Shown piece by piece: positions 27,445 to 36,535 of a stretch of DNA of 64,000 bases. The stretch comes from Sporosarcina sp. NCCP-2222 (GTDB taxonomy: Bacteria > Bacillota > Bacilli > Bacillales_A > Planococcaceae): the NCBI RefSeq assembly GCF_023168145.1, contig NZ_BQYK01000003.1, positions 84,260-148,259 on the forward strand, written 5' to 3'. Under the pieces are notes generated by a model, which had not been told where the DNA came from, did no database searches, and saw only the letters and a list, made by a program, of their open reading frames with translations. A program made the translations under genes and the position numbers. Position 1 is the first letter of the stretch, and every line of letters starts with the position of its first letter.

Positions 27445-28362
27445 TTAGGCACGCGGATGGTACTTGACGTAAACATCCTTCAGTCTGGCCCTGCTGACAT
27501 GTGTGTAGATTTGAGTCGTTGATATATCCGAATGACCTAGCATTTCCTGCACCGCCCGAAGATCAGCCCCATTTTCAATTAAATGAGTCGCGAAAGAGTG
27601 GCGCAAAATATGGGGAGTCAATTCTGCCTGTATACCTGCCTCTGCTGCATGGCCTTTTAGTATCTTCCAGCAACCTTGGCGAGTCAACCGTGTGCCCCGC
27701 ATATTCAAAAAAAGCGCATCGGCCTTCTTCCCCTTCAATAACTCAGGACGAGCCGTCTCCACATATATCTGGCAAGCTCTGATCGCTCCTGCCCCCAGCG
27801 GGACAATTCTCTCCTTTGATCCTTTCCCAAAGATCCTGACAAACCCCATGGACAAATGTAAATCTTCCATATTGAGTCCTATTAATTCGCTGACGCGCAT
27901 CCCTGTCCCATACATCAATTCGAGTAGAGCGACATCCCTTTTCCCTAGCGGTTTCGAGGAATCAGGTGAATTGATCAGTGCATCAATTTCCGATATGGAA
28001 AGGACACGAGGCAATTTCTGTTCCAATTTCGGCATTTCCAAATGAACAGTAGGGTCATGCGTCGATACTTTCTCCCTTACTAGGAATTGATGAAAGGAGC
28101 GGATGGAAGAAATATGGCGCGAGATGGTTCTTGTCGACTTTCCAAGGTCTTTTAGCTTCTGAAGATAAAGAAGGATAACTGCCCGGTCAATCTGCTCAAA
28201 AGATTCATACCCTTGCCCTTCCAAATGGAGGATGTAATCCAGTAAATCTCGTTGATAGGATACAAGAGTGTTTTTCGCAAGCTGCCTTTCTACCCGCAGA
28301 AAATGTAAATAGTCCTCTAAAGCAAATCTGGCATCTTTCAAAATAGCACCGGCTGTTTCCAA
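27445..28362 (-). CDS. xerD: Site-specific tyrosine recombinase XerD
   Basis: 305 residues. N-terminal SAM-like core-binding domain (YLHFLRVERQLAKNTLVSYQRDL) and C-terminal catalytic domain with Arg in GTGMRVSELIGL, HxxR in HILRHSFATHL, His in LGHSDISTTQ and nucleophile Tyr in IYTHVS. With XerC it resolves chromosome dimers at dif. TTG start six bases after AAGGAGGG. Lies between fur and deoB, the usual Bacillales order (ripX/xerD). Confidence 0.94.
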   Translation of the reverse strand: METAGAILKDARFALEDYLHFLRVERQLAKNTLVSYQRDLLDYILHLEGQGYESFEQIDRAVILLYLQKLKDLGKSTRTISRHISSIRSFHQFLVREKVSTHDPTVHLEMPKLEQKLPRVLSISEIDALINSPDSSKPLGKRDVALLELMYGTGMRVSELIGLNMEDLHLSMGFVRIFGKGSKERIVPLGAGAIRACQIYVETARPELLKGKKADALFLNMRGTRLTRQGCWKILKGHAAEAGIQAELTPHILRHSFATHLIENGADLRAVQEMLGHSDISTTQIYTHVSRARLKDVYVKYHPRA

Positions 28363-28526
28363 TGATATCCCTCCTTTTTTCCTAAAGTAAATGAAGGCCC
28401 TGTCCTCCAGTCGTACGCTCAGCGCATTACTTGCTCCAGGGGAAACAAAGAGTCTTGTCCACTATGTATGCGCAATGGGAAATACAATACGAAACGACAA
28501 AAGGGATAGCATAACGCCATCCCATA

Positions 28527-28985
28527 TCACTTCTTTTTGTCGGGGCCTGCAGTTCGGCATCTTTTACATATGCCGTGGAAAGTAAGCCAATGATCTTTTA
28601 CGTTGAAGCCATATCGGCTTTCCACGATCTTCTCAACATCTCCTAATAAATCTTCTTGGATTTCGTCCACTTTACCGCATTCAAGACATATTAAATGATG
28701 ATGAAAACGAGAGGCACCTTCCTGGCGCAGATCGTAACGCGAGACCCCATCTCCAAAATTTATTTTATCGACGATTTTCAGTTCGGTTAACAATTCCAAT
28801 GTACGGTATACTGTAGCAAGGCCAATTTCAGGTGCTTTTTCTTTTACTAGTAGAAATACGTCCTCTGCACTTAAATGATCTTCTTCGTTTTCCAAAAGGA
28901 CCATAACGGTCGCTTCCCGCTGTGGCGTCAACTTATAGCTGGCCCCGTGCAGTTGTTTTTTTATCCGTTCTATCCGGCTTTCCAT
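28527..28985 (-). CDS. fur: Ferric uptake regulator Fur
   Basis: 152 residues: N-terminal winged helix (KLTPQREATVMVLLENEEDHLSAEDVFLLV, GLATVYRTLELLTEL) and a dimer domain with metal ligands (GASRFHHHLICLECGKVDEI) and a second CxxC (CKRC) near the C-terminus. Fur represses iron-uptake genes when iron is bound; PerR and Zur are paralogues, but the fur-xerD-deoB order identifies this as Fur. A clear Fur-box was not found in the 88-bp upstream gap. Confidence 0.92.
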   Translation of the reverse strand: MESRIERIKKQLHGASYKLTPQREATVMVLLENEEDHLSAEDVFLLVKEKAPEIGLATVYRTLELLTELKIVDKINFGDGVSRYDLRQEGASRFHHHLICLECGKVDEIQEDLLGDVEKIVESRYGFNVKDHWLTFHGICKRCRTAGPDKKK

Positions 28986-29073
28986 ACGACGCCCCCCTCA
29001 ACACTGAAACCATTATAGCAAATGGTCAATCCGTGTGACAACAGAAAGGAAAACACCAGGACAGGTTTACGAT

Positions 29074-29586
29074 CTATCTAATGAAGATTTGGTAAATAAG
29101 CGCCTCCACTATTTGAATACAGATAAAAAAAGTGAGCACAATAGGCAGCGGACGTAGATTCCGACGCTTGCGGGAATGCATTCTCTCAAAATATGGAGGG
29201 CTAAGAACCACACAATATATTAATAGCAGAAAGCATATGATGAATTGGAAAGGAAACCACCAAACAGCATACTGGAACATGCCCATACCTGTTGACAGCA
29301 AGTAAGAGGATGATAAACCAAAGATTACACCCTTTAATGCGCCGACAAGCAAAACAATAGGACGAGTCTTCCGTTGGATCGAGAAAAGATATGCGACAGC
29401 GAAAAATAAGACAACCGAGAGCAATGTCCAAAAAATGGACGCTTCCTGATCAATAATCCTTCTATCTAGGAAATATAATAAGCTCTCTGATGCTTCTACA
29501 CTAATTTCCCGGAAAAGCAAAGCACCTCCGATATAACCAATGGACAGTATGACGAATAAATGGATGATAGATAAGGAGCGGACCAC
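29074..29586 (-). CDS. spoIIM: Stage II sporulation protein M-like membrane protein
   Basis: About 170 residues with five hydrophobic segments. The block LLVGALKGVIFGLSSSYLL followed by a WWFPFQFIICFL helix resembles the central SpoIIM pattern (KGFALGFTVGYL), and position upstream of fur equals B. subtilis spoIIM. It is 40 residues shorter than B. subtilis SpoIIM and quite diverged, so the call rests largely on place and topology. GTG at 29586, six bases after GGAGGTG, is preferred to the GTG inside the ribosome site. SpoIIM works with SpoIID and SpoIIP in engulfment. Confidence 0.6.
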   Translation of the reverse strand: MVRSLSIIHLFVILSIGYIGGALLFREISVEASESLLYFLDRRIIDQEASIFWTLLSVVLFFAVAYLFSIQRKTRPIVLLVGALKGVIFGLSSSYLLSTGMGMFQYAVWWFPFQFIICFLLLIYCVVLSPPYFERMHSRKRRNLRPLPIVLTFFICIQIVEALIYQIFIR

Positions 29587-29644
29587 GAGATGCACCTCCG
29601 TTTCATTTGTACACCTTATGCTTGTCCACTCTTAAATAACCCAC

Positions 29645-30181
29645 CTATTTCATATTTTTCGCATAAAGAATTGCATACAGCGTTTTAGCATCGAAAATTT
29701 GGCCATCTGCCACCAGCTGTTCGGCTTCTTCTATTGTACATTCCAAAATATCAATGAATTCATCTTCATCACCCGCTGCCGGATTTTCCACTTTTTGCAG
29801 ACCTGTCGCAACATATAAATGAATGACTTCGTCCGCAAATCCCGGCGAAGTCGCAAAGGACTGAATGTATTCGAATTGCTGTGCATGATACCCTGTTTCT
29901 TCCTCCAACTCCCGGATCGCCGTGATCCGCTTGTCCTCACCGGGTTCAATTTTCCCTGCCGGTATTTCTACAAGTGTCCGCTCAAGAGCTTTTCTGAACT
30001 GACGCACAAAGACCAGTTTGCCTTCCGCTGTTACTGCTAACACAGCAACTGCACCGGGATGTTTGACGAGTTCCCTTTTCGCCAGCTTTCCATCTGGCAA
30101 CTCAACATCCTCTACACGTAGAGAAATGACTTTTCCCTCATAAATCGTCTTGCTGGCAACTGTTTTCTCAGTATGAATCAC
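29645..30181 (-). CDS. nudF: ADP-ribose pyrophosphatase NudF (Nudix)
   Basis: 178 residues with a complete Nudix box GKIEPGEDKRITAIRELEEETGY (G-x5-E-x7-REUxEExGU) in the middle, and the N-terminal beta-rich half typical of ADP-ribose hydrolases. Cleaves ADP-ribose to AMP and ribose 5-phosphate. Same place as in B. subtilis, between spoIIM/fur and the yqkF reductase. Divergent from the aldo/keto reductase gene. Confidence 0.9.
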   Translation of the reverse strand: MIHTEKTVASKTIYEGKVISLRVEDVELPDGKLAKRELVKHPGAVAVLAVTAEGKLVFVRQFRKALERTLVEIPAGKIEPGEDKRITAIRELEEETGYHAQQFEYIQSFATSPGFADEVIHLYVATGLQKVENPAAGDEDEFIDILECTIEEAEQLVADGQIFDAKTLYAILYAKNMK

Positions 30182-30271
30182 TGTTTCTCACAACCTTTCT
30201 TTGTCATCAAGCATGCTGCTTTTCCTTTTTACATTGACATTGTAACATGAACAAAACGGGAGGTGCTTTTA

Positions 30272-31174
30272 TTGAAAAAAAGAAGATTGGGAAATAGTGA
30301 ATTATATGTTTCAGAACTCGGACTTGGCTGCATGTCTCTTCCTGCAGACAAAAGGGAAGCATCGGAAATTATCGAAACTGCCTTGGAAGCAGGAATTAAT
30401 TTCTTTGACACAGCCGACCTTTATGGCGGCGGCCGCAACGAACAGCTTCTTGGCAATTTACTCACAACAAAGCGCGATCAAATTATTCTGGCTACCAAAG
30501 TGGGCAATCAAATGAATTCCGACGGTAGCAGCTGGACATGGAACCCCTCTAAAGAACATATTATGAAGGCCGTCAAGGACAGCCTGCTGCGACTCGGTAC
30601 AGATTATATTGATCTGTATCAATTGCATGGCGGTACAATGGAAGATAATGCAGAGGATGCAATCGATGCGATGGAAACATTAAAAAAAGAAGGGATGATT
30701 AGACAATACGGCATCTCATCGATACGCCCCAATGTCATTGAACGCTTCCTTAAAAAGAGTGCAGCCGTATCTGTGATGATGCAATACAGTCTCCTCGACA
30801 GACGTCCGGAAGAATGGTTCAAGATGATATCGGACTTTGGCGTGTCAATAATTACGAGAGGAACGCTGGCAAAAGGTTTTCTCACGATGGACGGTTTACA
30901 ACGCGCAGAGAAGTCCGATGGTTTTGGCACGTACTCAGCTAATGATCTATATAAGACACTTACCATGCTAAATAAGAAGACAGAAGATATTCACGCAGCC
31001 TCAATTGCTTTCAATTTAACTCAACCAGTTGTATCAAGTGTGCTCGTTGGAGCCAGTTCCAAAAAACAATTGCTCGATTCGATCGTCTCATATGAAAGAG
31101 AAATGGACAACACGGTTATCGAGGACTTAAAAAACACCGTTAGACAGGATCGTTATCAGGAACACAGAGTTTAA
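30272..31174 (+). CDS. yqkF: Aldo/keto reductase (YqkF-like)
   Basis: About 300 residues, TIM-barrel NADPH-dependent oxidoreductase. Catalytic residues visible: Asp and Tyr in FDTADLYGGGRNEQLLG, Lys in ATKVGNQM, His in YIDLYQLHGG; cofactor end SSVLVGASSKKQLLDSI. TTG start at 30272, six bases after GGGAGGTG; a GTG at 30263 lies inside that site. It acts on small aldehydes or ketones; the natural substrate cannot be read from sequence. Genomic place beside nudF agrees with yqkF. Confidence 0.88.
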   Translation: MKKRRLGNSELYVSELGLGCMSLPADKREASEIIETALEAGINFFDTADLYGGGRNEQLLGNLLTTKRDQIILATKVGNQMNSDGSSWTWNPSKEHIMKAVKDSLLRLGTDYIDLYQLHGGTMEDNAEDAIDAMETLKKEGMIRQYGISSIRPNVIERFLKKSAAVSVMMQYSLLDRRPEEWFKMISDFGVSIITRGTLAKGFLTMDGLQRAEKSDGFGTYSANDLYKTLTMLNKKTEDIHAASIAFNLTQPVVSSVLVGASSKKQLLDSIVSYEREMDNTVIEDLKNTVRQDRYQEHRV

Positions 31175-31221
31175 TAATAAAAAATAGGCAGTTTGTAATC
31201 TTTCCGAAATACTTTTGTAAT

Positions 31222-31246
31222 GATTAAGGTTAGTAATTGTGGGTAT
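31222..31246 (+). promoter_or_regulatory. Putative SigB-type promoter of the lipoprotein gene
   Basis: GATTAA (31222-31227), 13 bases, GGGTAT (31241-31246). SigB consensus is GTTTAA-N12-14-GGGTAT, so 11 of 12 positions match. It lies about 60 bp before the ATG, and the -10 is in the loop of an inverted repeat (31230-31280). Confidence 0.5.
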
Positions 31247-31280
31247 TCATTAGAGTAGCAACATCTACTACAATTACTAA
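31230..31280. repeat. 11-bp inverted repeat in the lipoprotein leader
   Basis: TTAGTAATTGT (31230-31240) and ACAATTACTAA (31270-31280) are exact complements with a 29-base loop. They enclose the -10 and likely transcription start of the putative SigB promoter. Confidence 0.7.
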
Positions 31281-31304
31281 CTAAGGATTACGGAGGAGAT
31301 TACT

Positions 31305-31601
31305 ATGAATTTTACAATTACAAATGATAAGAAGTGGTTGAAACTAGGCGCGGCAGCTTTACTATCTGTTTCCATGCTTGCAGCATGCGGCGATGATGAC
31401 GATGATACAAACCTGGATGTAAACAACCCACCTGCTGAAACGGACGATGGTACAGGCACGGATACGAACGTGGATCTTGATACAGATGTGGATTCTGATA
31501 CAGATGGTACAGGAACAGATACTGAAACTGACGGCACTGGCACGGATACAGACACTAGCACCGATACTGACACTAGCACCGATACAGATGGCAGCAAATA
31601 A
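31305..31601 (+). CDS. Small lipoprotein with Thr-Asp repeats
   Basis: 98 residues. Signal peptide with positive N-region (NDKKWLK) and lipobox ending SMLAAC, so the mature protein is lipid-anchored at Cys29. The remainder is almost only Asp, Thr and Gly: DDDDDT, then DTDVDSDTDGTGTDT and repeated DTDTST units, ending DGSK. Highly acidic, presumably unstructured, exposed in the wall. No enzyme domain. I do not recognise a family. Ribosome site GGAGGAG seven bases before ATG. The acidic Asp/Thr repeat could bind cations or act as a spacer; both are inferences. It is a monocistronic gene with own terminator. Confidence 0.8.
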   Translation: MNFTITNDKKWLKLGAAALLSVSMLAACGDDDDDTNLDVNNPPAETDDGTGTDTNVDLDTDVDSDTDGTGTDTETDGTGTDTDTSTDTDTSTDTDGSK

Positions 31602-31628
31602 GCACCATGTCTATGATGCTAAAAAAGC

Positions 31629-31670
31629 AAAAGGCGAAGGGAATCAACTAACTGATCCCCTTCGCCTTTT
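31629..31670 (+). terminator. Terminator between lipoprotein gene and pbuX
   Basis: AAAAGGCGAAGGG and CCCCTTCGCCTTTT around a 15-base loop; usable in both directions for the converging genes. Confidence 0.88.
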
Positions 31671-31692
31671 CATGTTATAAAGCTCTATATTA

Positions 31693-33599
<1,907 letters not shown>

Positions 33600-33734
33600 C
33601 TATTTGTTTCACAATCAACAAAAAAGCCCGTTGACCGTGCATCCAATCATGACATGAGTGGAGCAAGGCCTCCGTGCTAACAGCGAACGAAGTATAAAGG
33701 ACATACCAAATGGCAAGCCTTCTTTCCTTTGCTT

Positions 33735-33804
33735 CCTCATAGTCGATTTGTTTACGGCAAATCGGTAGAAACTTGCAGGCCATATCCCCGCGATTATATG
33801 AGTG
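33735..33804 (-). promoter_or_regulatory. Purine (guanine-type) riboswitch of xpt-pbuX
   Basis: Minus strand from 33804: CACTCATATAATCGCGGGG, ATATGG, then TTTCTACC, CCGTAAA and CGACTATGAG. P1 (CTCATA/TATGAG), P2 and P3 loops are all present. The pyrimidine in the core GACTATG is C, which selects guanine rather than adenine. The T6 run at 33625-33620 probably ends an attenuator, but its stem is not resolved by eye. Confidence 0.95.
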
Positions 33805-33976
33805 GATGTTTTAGAATGTTTTCAGTATAACATGTGAAATCGAAATTTCAACAGGGCAATAAATAGAAAATTGATTTTCTATTTTTCGAAAAACAATCAC
33901 TAAACATTACGTCTATGTAACTTTTTTATCACAAAAATAACAAATACCCAGAACACTATTTTAATGCGAAAAATTA

Positions 33977-34001
33977 GTTTAGAAAACTCATATCAGGCTA
34001 T
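33977..34001 (+). promoter_or_regulatory. Putative SigB promoter of the KGG stress gene
   Basis: GTTTAG (33977-33982), 13 bases, GGCTAT (33996-34001): ten of twelve matches to GTTTAA-N12-14-GGGTAT. About 50 bp before the ATG, and the downstream gene resembles the SigB-controlled GsiB. Confidence 0.62.
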
Positions 34002-34052
34002 ATAAGAAGTGTAAGTTACAACAACAATTTTAAACAAAGGAGACGATGTAAA

Positions 34053-34352
34053 ATGGCTAGAAACAACGAAAATAATAACGATAACAGAGGAAAAATGTCA
34101 CTAGAGGAAGCAGGCCGCAAAGGCGGAGAAGCTACTGCTAAAAACCATGACCGCGACTTCTACAAAGAAATCGGCCGTAAAGGCGGAGAAGCTACTGCTA
34201 AGAAACACGACCGTGATTTCTACGAAGAAATCGGCCGTAAAGGCGGAGAAGCTACTGCTAAAAATCACGACCGCGATTTCTACGAAGAAATTGGCCGTAA
34301 AGGCGGAGAAGCTCGCGCTAAACAAGACGGCAATAACAATAATAACAACTAA
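34053..34352 (+). CDS. KGG-repeat general stress protein (GsiB-like)
   Basis: 99 residues made mainly of four repeats of a 20-residue unit GRKGGEATAKNHDRDFYEEI, with a charged N-terminus and an Asn-rich tail. This is the KGG (stress-induced acidophilic) repeat found in GsiB and related hydrophilic, LEA-like proteins made under desiccation or other general stress. At DNA level the unit is exactly 60 bp and nearly identical between copies. Ribosome site AAAGGAGACG. A SigB-type promoter precedes it and a strong terminator follows. Confidence 0.85.
   Translation: MARNNENNNDNRGKMSLEEAGRKGGEATAKNHDRDFYKEIGRKGGEATAKKHDRDFYEEIGRKGGEATAKNHDRDFYEEIGRKGGEARAKQDGNNNNNN
34111..34312. repeat. 60-bp tandem repeats inside the KGG gene
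   Basis: Successive 60-base units beginning GGCCGTAAAGGCGGAGAAGC are nearly identical over three full copies plus a partial one. Copy number could change by slippage or recombination without breaking the frame. Confidence 0.85.
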
Positions 34353-34370
34353 TTCTTCTATTCAATTTAT

Positions 34371-34410
34371 AAAACGGCAGACAACAAGTTTATGTTGTCT
34401 GCCGTTTTTA
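34371..34410. terminator. Bidirectional terminator between the KGG gene and exoA
   Basis: AAAACGGCAGACAAC and GTTGTCTGCCGTTTTT with an 8-base loop; overlaps the exoA stop codon on the minus strand. Confidence 0.9.
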
Positions 34411-35163
34411 TATTTCCAGCTCAAGTACAACAGGGCAATGATCGCTCCCCATGATGTGATGGTCGATGCCGGCTCCTTTCATCCCCTTTTGTAGATGATG
34501 AGAAACAAGAAAATAATCAATGCGCCAACCGATATTTCGTTCTCTAACCTTATTCATGTACGACCACCACGTAAATGCTTCTCCCCTGTCGGGATAAAAA
34601 TGCCTGAATGAATCAATAAACCCTGCTTTTAACAACAAGTCCATCTTACTTCTTTCTTCGTATGTGAATCCAGAATTGCCGATATTCGATTTCACATTCC
34701 TTATATCCAGTTCTTGATGGGCCACATTCAAATCGCCGCAATAAATGACCGGCTTTCGGTCAAGGAGATTTGTCAGATGCTCCCGAATTTTATCTTCCCA
34801 AGCCAATCGAAAAGGAAGGCGCGCCAAATCACGCTGCGAATTGGGAACATAAGCATTAACCAAAATAAAATTTTCAAACTCTGCTGTTATGATGCGCCCT
34901 TCCTCTTCGCCATCTTCCTCACCGATTCCATAATAGACTCCGATGGGTTTTTCCTTTGTAAAAATGGCTGTACCGGAATAGCCTTTTTTCAATGCATAGT
35001 TCCAATATTGGTAATATCCTTCTAACGGCAAATCAATTTGCCCTTCTTGTAATTTCGTCTCTTGTACACAAAAAATATCTGCTTCTACTTCGGCAAAATA
35101 TTCGAGAAATCCTTTTTTTACACAAGCCCGTAGTCCGTTCACATTCCAAGACACTAGTTTCAT
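34408..35163 (-). CDS. exoA: Exodeoxyribonuclease III / AP endonuclease ExoA
   Basis: 251 residues of the Xth family: N-terminal SWNVNGLRA, catalytic Glu in CVQETKLQ, active-site Asp/Asn in YCGDLNVAHQELD, FTWWSY and the C-terminal RIDYFLVSHHL and GSDHCPVVLEL with the catalytic His. Cuts DNA at abasic sites. MKLVSWN at 35163 is preferred over the ATG two codons upstream. Converges with the KGG gene on a shared terminator. Confidence 0.94.
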   Translation of the reverse strand: MKLVSWNVNGLRACVKKGFLEYFAEVEADIFCVQETKLQEGQIDLPLEGYYQYWNYALKKGYSGTAIFTKEKPIGVYYGIGEEDGEEEGRIITAEFENFILVNAYVPNSQRDLARLPFRLAWEDKIREHLTNLLDRKPVIYCGDLNVAHQELDIRNVKSNIGNSGFTYEERSKMDLLLKAGFIDSFRHFYPDRGEAFTWWSYMNKVRERNIGWRIDYFLVSHHLQKGMKGAGIDHHIMGSDHCPVVLELEI

Positions 35164-35190
35164 TTCCATCCCTACTATTCTATCTGTAAA

Positions 35191-36303
35191 TTAATGGAGC
35201 GTACTTTCGACTGGATATTTTGATACGTCGATCTCCACTTCTTCCTCAAGAGCCATAAGAGCCAGCTGCTTCCCTAAATAGGGCCCAACTGTCAAACCAG
35301 AGGCACCAAGGCCATTGGCAAATAAAACATTTGAAACATCCGGCAGCTTCCCGATCACTGGCAAAAAGCCGGCGGTGAATGGCCGAAAACCGACCCTAGT
35401 CTCGATATACTCAGCATCACTCAATGCAGGTGCAATGTCTAACGCTTTATTCAATACTTCCTGAATGCCGCCTAATGTCGGTTTATCATTCATATCATGT
35501 TCATCTTCGTGGGTTGCGCCTGCCACTATCTTTCCATTAGGAAAGGCCAACATGTATTGGTCATTTGGAGGCATAACGACCGGCCATGCAGCAGTTCCGT
35601 TATCTGCTGCCTTCATATGGGCGATTTGAGCTTTTTGACCTCTCACTTCAATTGGTATGCCAATTTGACGAGTCAGTTCACCAGCCCAGCACCCCGCAGT
35701 AATAATTACCTGTTTCGCTTCTATTCTATCGTTATCAAACCAGACTTCTACGTTTCCTTCTGCGTCTTTCTGAAGGGATGCGGAACCATTTATGATTCTA
35801 AGTCCTTTCAATTCGGCACCTTTTAGCAATGCGTCACGCAGCATCCGGCCATCAACCCGCGCTGCACCACTCACATACAAAGAAGTATACCGGTTGGAGA
35901 GATACGGAAATAGCGATACCGTTTCATTTTCATCCAACTGACGCAAATCACCGATTTCAGGCGCTTCCTCCCTACGTTGGCGTGCACGTTCCTCCATCTT
36001 TGTCAGTTTCTCTGAATCGGTATGAATACTAATGGCCCCAACTTTACTGTAACCCGTCTCCAAGCCTTTTGATTCCAGCATAGGAATAAGTTCTTCATAA
36101 TAGGCTGCGCCGGCCTGTGCCAGCTGATACCACGCTTTGTTTCTGCGCTGGGACAACCAGGGACAAATGATTCCGGCTGAAGCATTTGTCGCCTGTCCGG
36201 AATCCTTCCGATCTATGAGCATGACATCCCTTCCTCGTCCACTCAAATGATAGGCCGCGGAAGCACCTAAAATGCCTCCTCCGATAATGACAATTTGATT
36301 CAT
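35191..36303 (-). CDS. FAD-dependent amino-acid oxidase/dehydrogenase (DadA/ThiO superfamily)
   Basis: 370 residues. N-terminal FAD-binding GGGILGASAAYHLSGRGRDVMLIDR, a QATNASAGIICPW signature like D-amino-acid dehydrogenases, and C-terminal RVGFRPFTAGFLPVIGKLPDVSNVLFANGLGASGLTVGPYLG of the DAO family. Oxidises an amino acid, probably a D-amino acid, sarcosine or glycine-like substrate; exact substrate cannot be decided from sequence. TTGTAA-N17-TACAAT promoter lies upstream with a cre site next to it, so expression may respond to carbon supply. Follows exoA convergently spaced on the same strand by about 30 bp. Confidence 0.82.
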   Translation of the reverse strand: MNQIVIIGGGILGASAAYHLSGRGRDVMLIDRKDSGQATNASAGIICPWLSQRRNKAWYQLAQAGAAYYEELIPMLESKGLETGYSKVGAISIHTDSEKLTKMEERARQRREEAPEIGDLRQLDENETVSLFPYLSNRYTSLYVSGAARVDGRMLRDALLKGAELKGLRIINGSASLQKDAEGNVEVWFDNDRIEAKQVIITAGCWAGELTRQIGIPIEVRGQKAQIAHMKAADNGTAAWPVVMPPNDQYMLAFPNGKIVAGATHEDEHDMNDKPTLGGIQEVLNKALDIAPALSDAEYIETRVGFRPFTAGFLPVIGKLPDVSNVLFANGLGASGLTVGPYLGKQLALMALEEEVEIDVSKYPVESTLH

Positions 36304-36331
36304 TCAACCACCCAATTTTACGCTTTTCTTT

Positions 36332-36360
36332 ATTGTACTTGCGTTTCAAGCGAATTACAA
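36332..36360 (-). promoter_or_regulatory. SigA-type promoter of the DadA-like gene
   Basis: Minus strand TTGTAA (36360-36355), 17 bases, TACAAT (36337-36332), 29 bp before the ATG. Confidence 0.6.
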
Positions 36361-36369
36361 ACTCGCTTT

Positions 36370-36385
36370 ATGAAAACGCTTTCAA
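36370..36385. promoter_or_regulatory. Catabolite-responsive element (cre)
   Basis: ATGAAAACGCTTTCAA fits the palindromic cre consensus WTGNNANCGNNNNCAW at every fixed position. It lies about 10 bp upstream of the -35 of the DadA-like gene and about 50 bp upstream of the -10 of the aminotransferase gene. Confidence 0.75.
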
Positions 36386-36437
36386 AATTTAATAAATAAT
36401 TTTACTATTCAGCTCTTTATTTTTTCAAAAAAAGCAG

Positions 36438-36443
36438 TATAAT
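36438..36443 (+). promoter_or_regulatory. -10 element before the aminotransferase gene
   Basis: A perfect TATAAT lies about 90 bp before the start; the -35 is unclear because the area 17 bp upstream is an A/T run. Confidence 0.45.
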
Positions 36444-36535
36444 GATTCTATTCGATAATTATAAGACGCGAACCATTTTGACGATTGGCATAAGGCTGGA
36501 AAACTATTCGATTATGTTAAGGAGATTTGATGATT

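Noticed and set aside
28986..29073. Fur or PerR box upstream of fur
   Set aside because: No 19-bp palindrome of the GATAATGATTATCATTATC type is recognisable.
31277..31597. 106-codon minus-strand frame opposite the Thr-Asp lipoprotein
   Set aside because: Antisense image of the Asp/Thr repeat (Ser/Val repeat) with no ribosome site.
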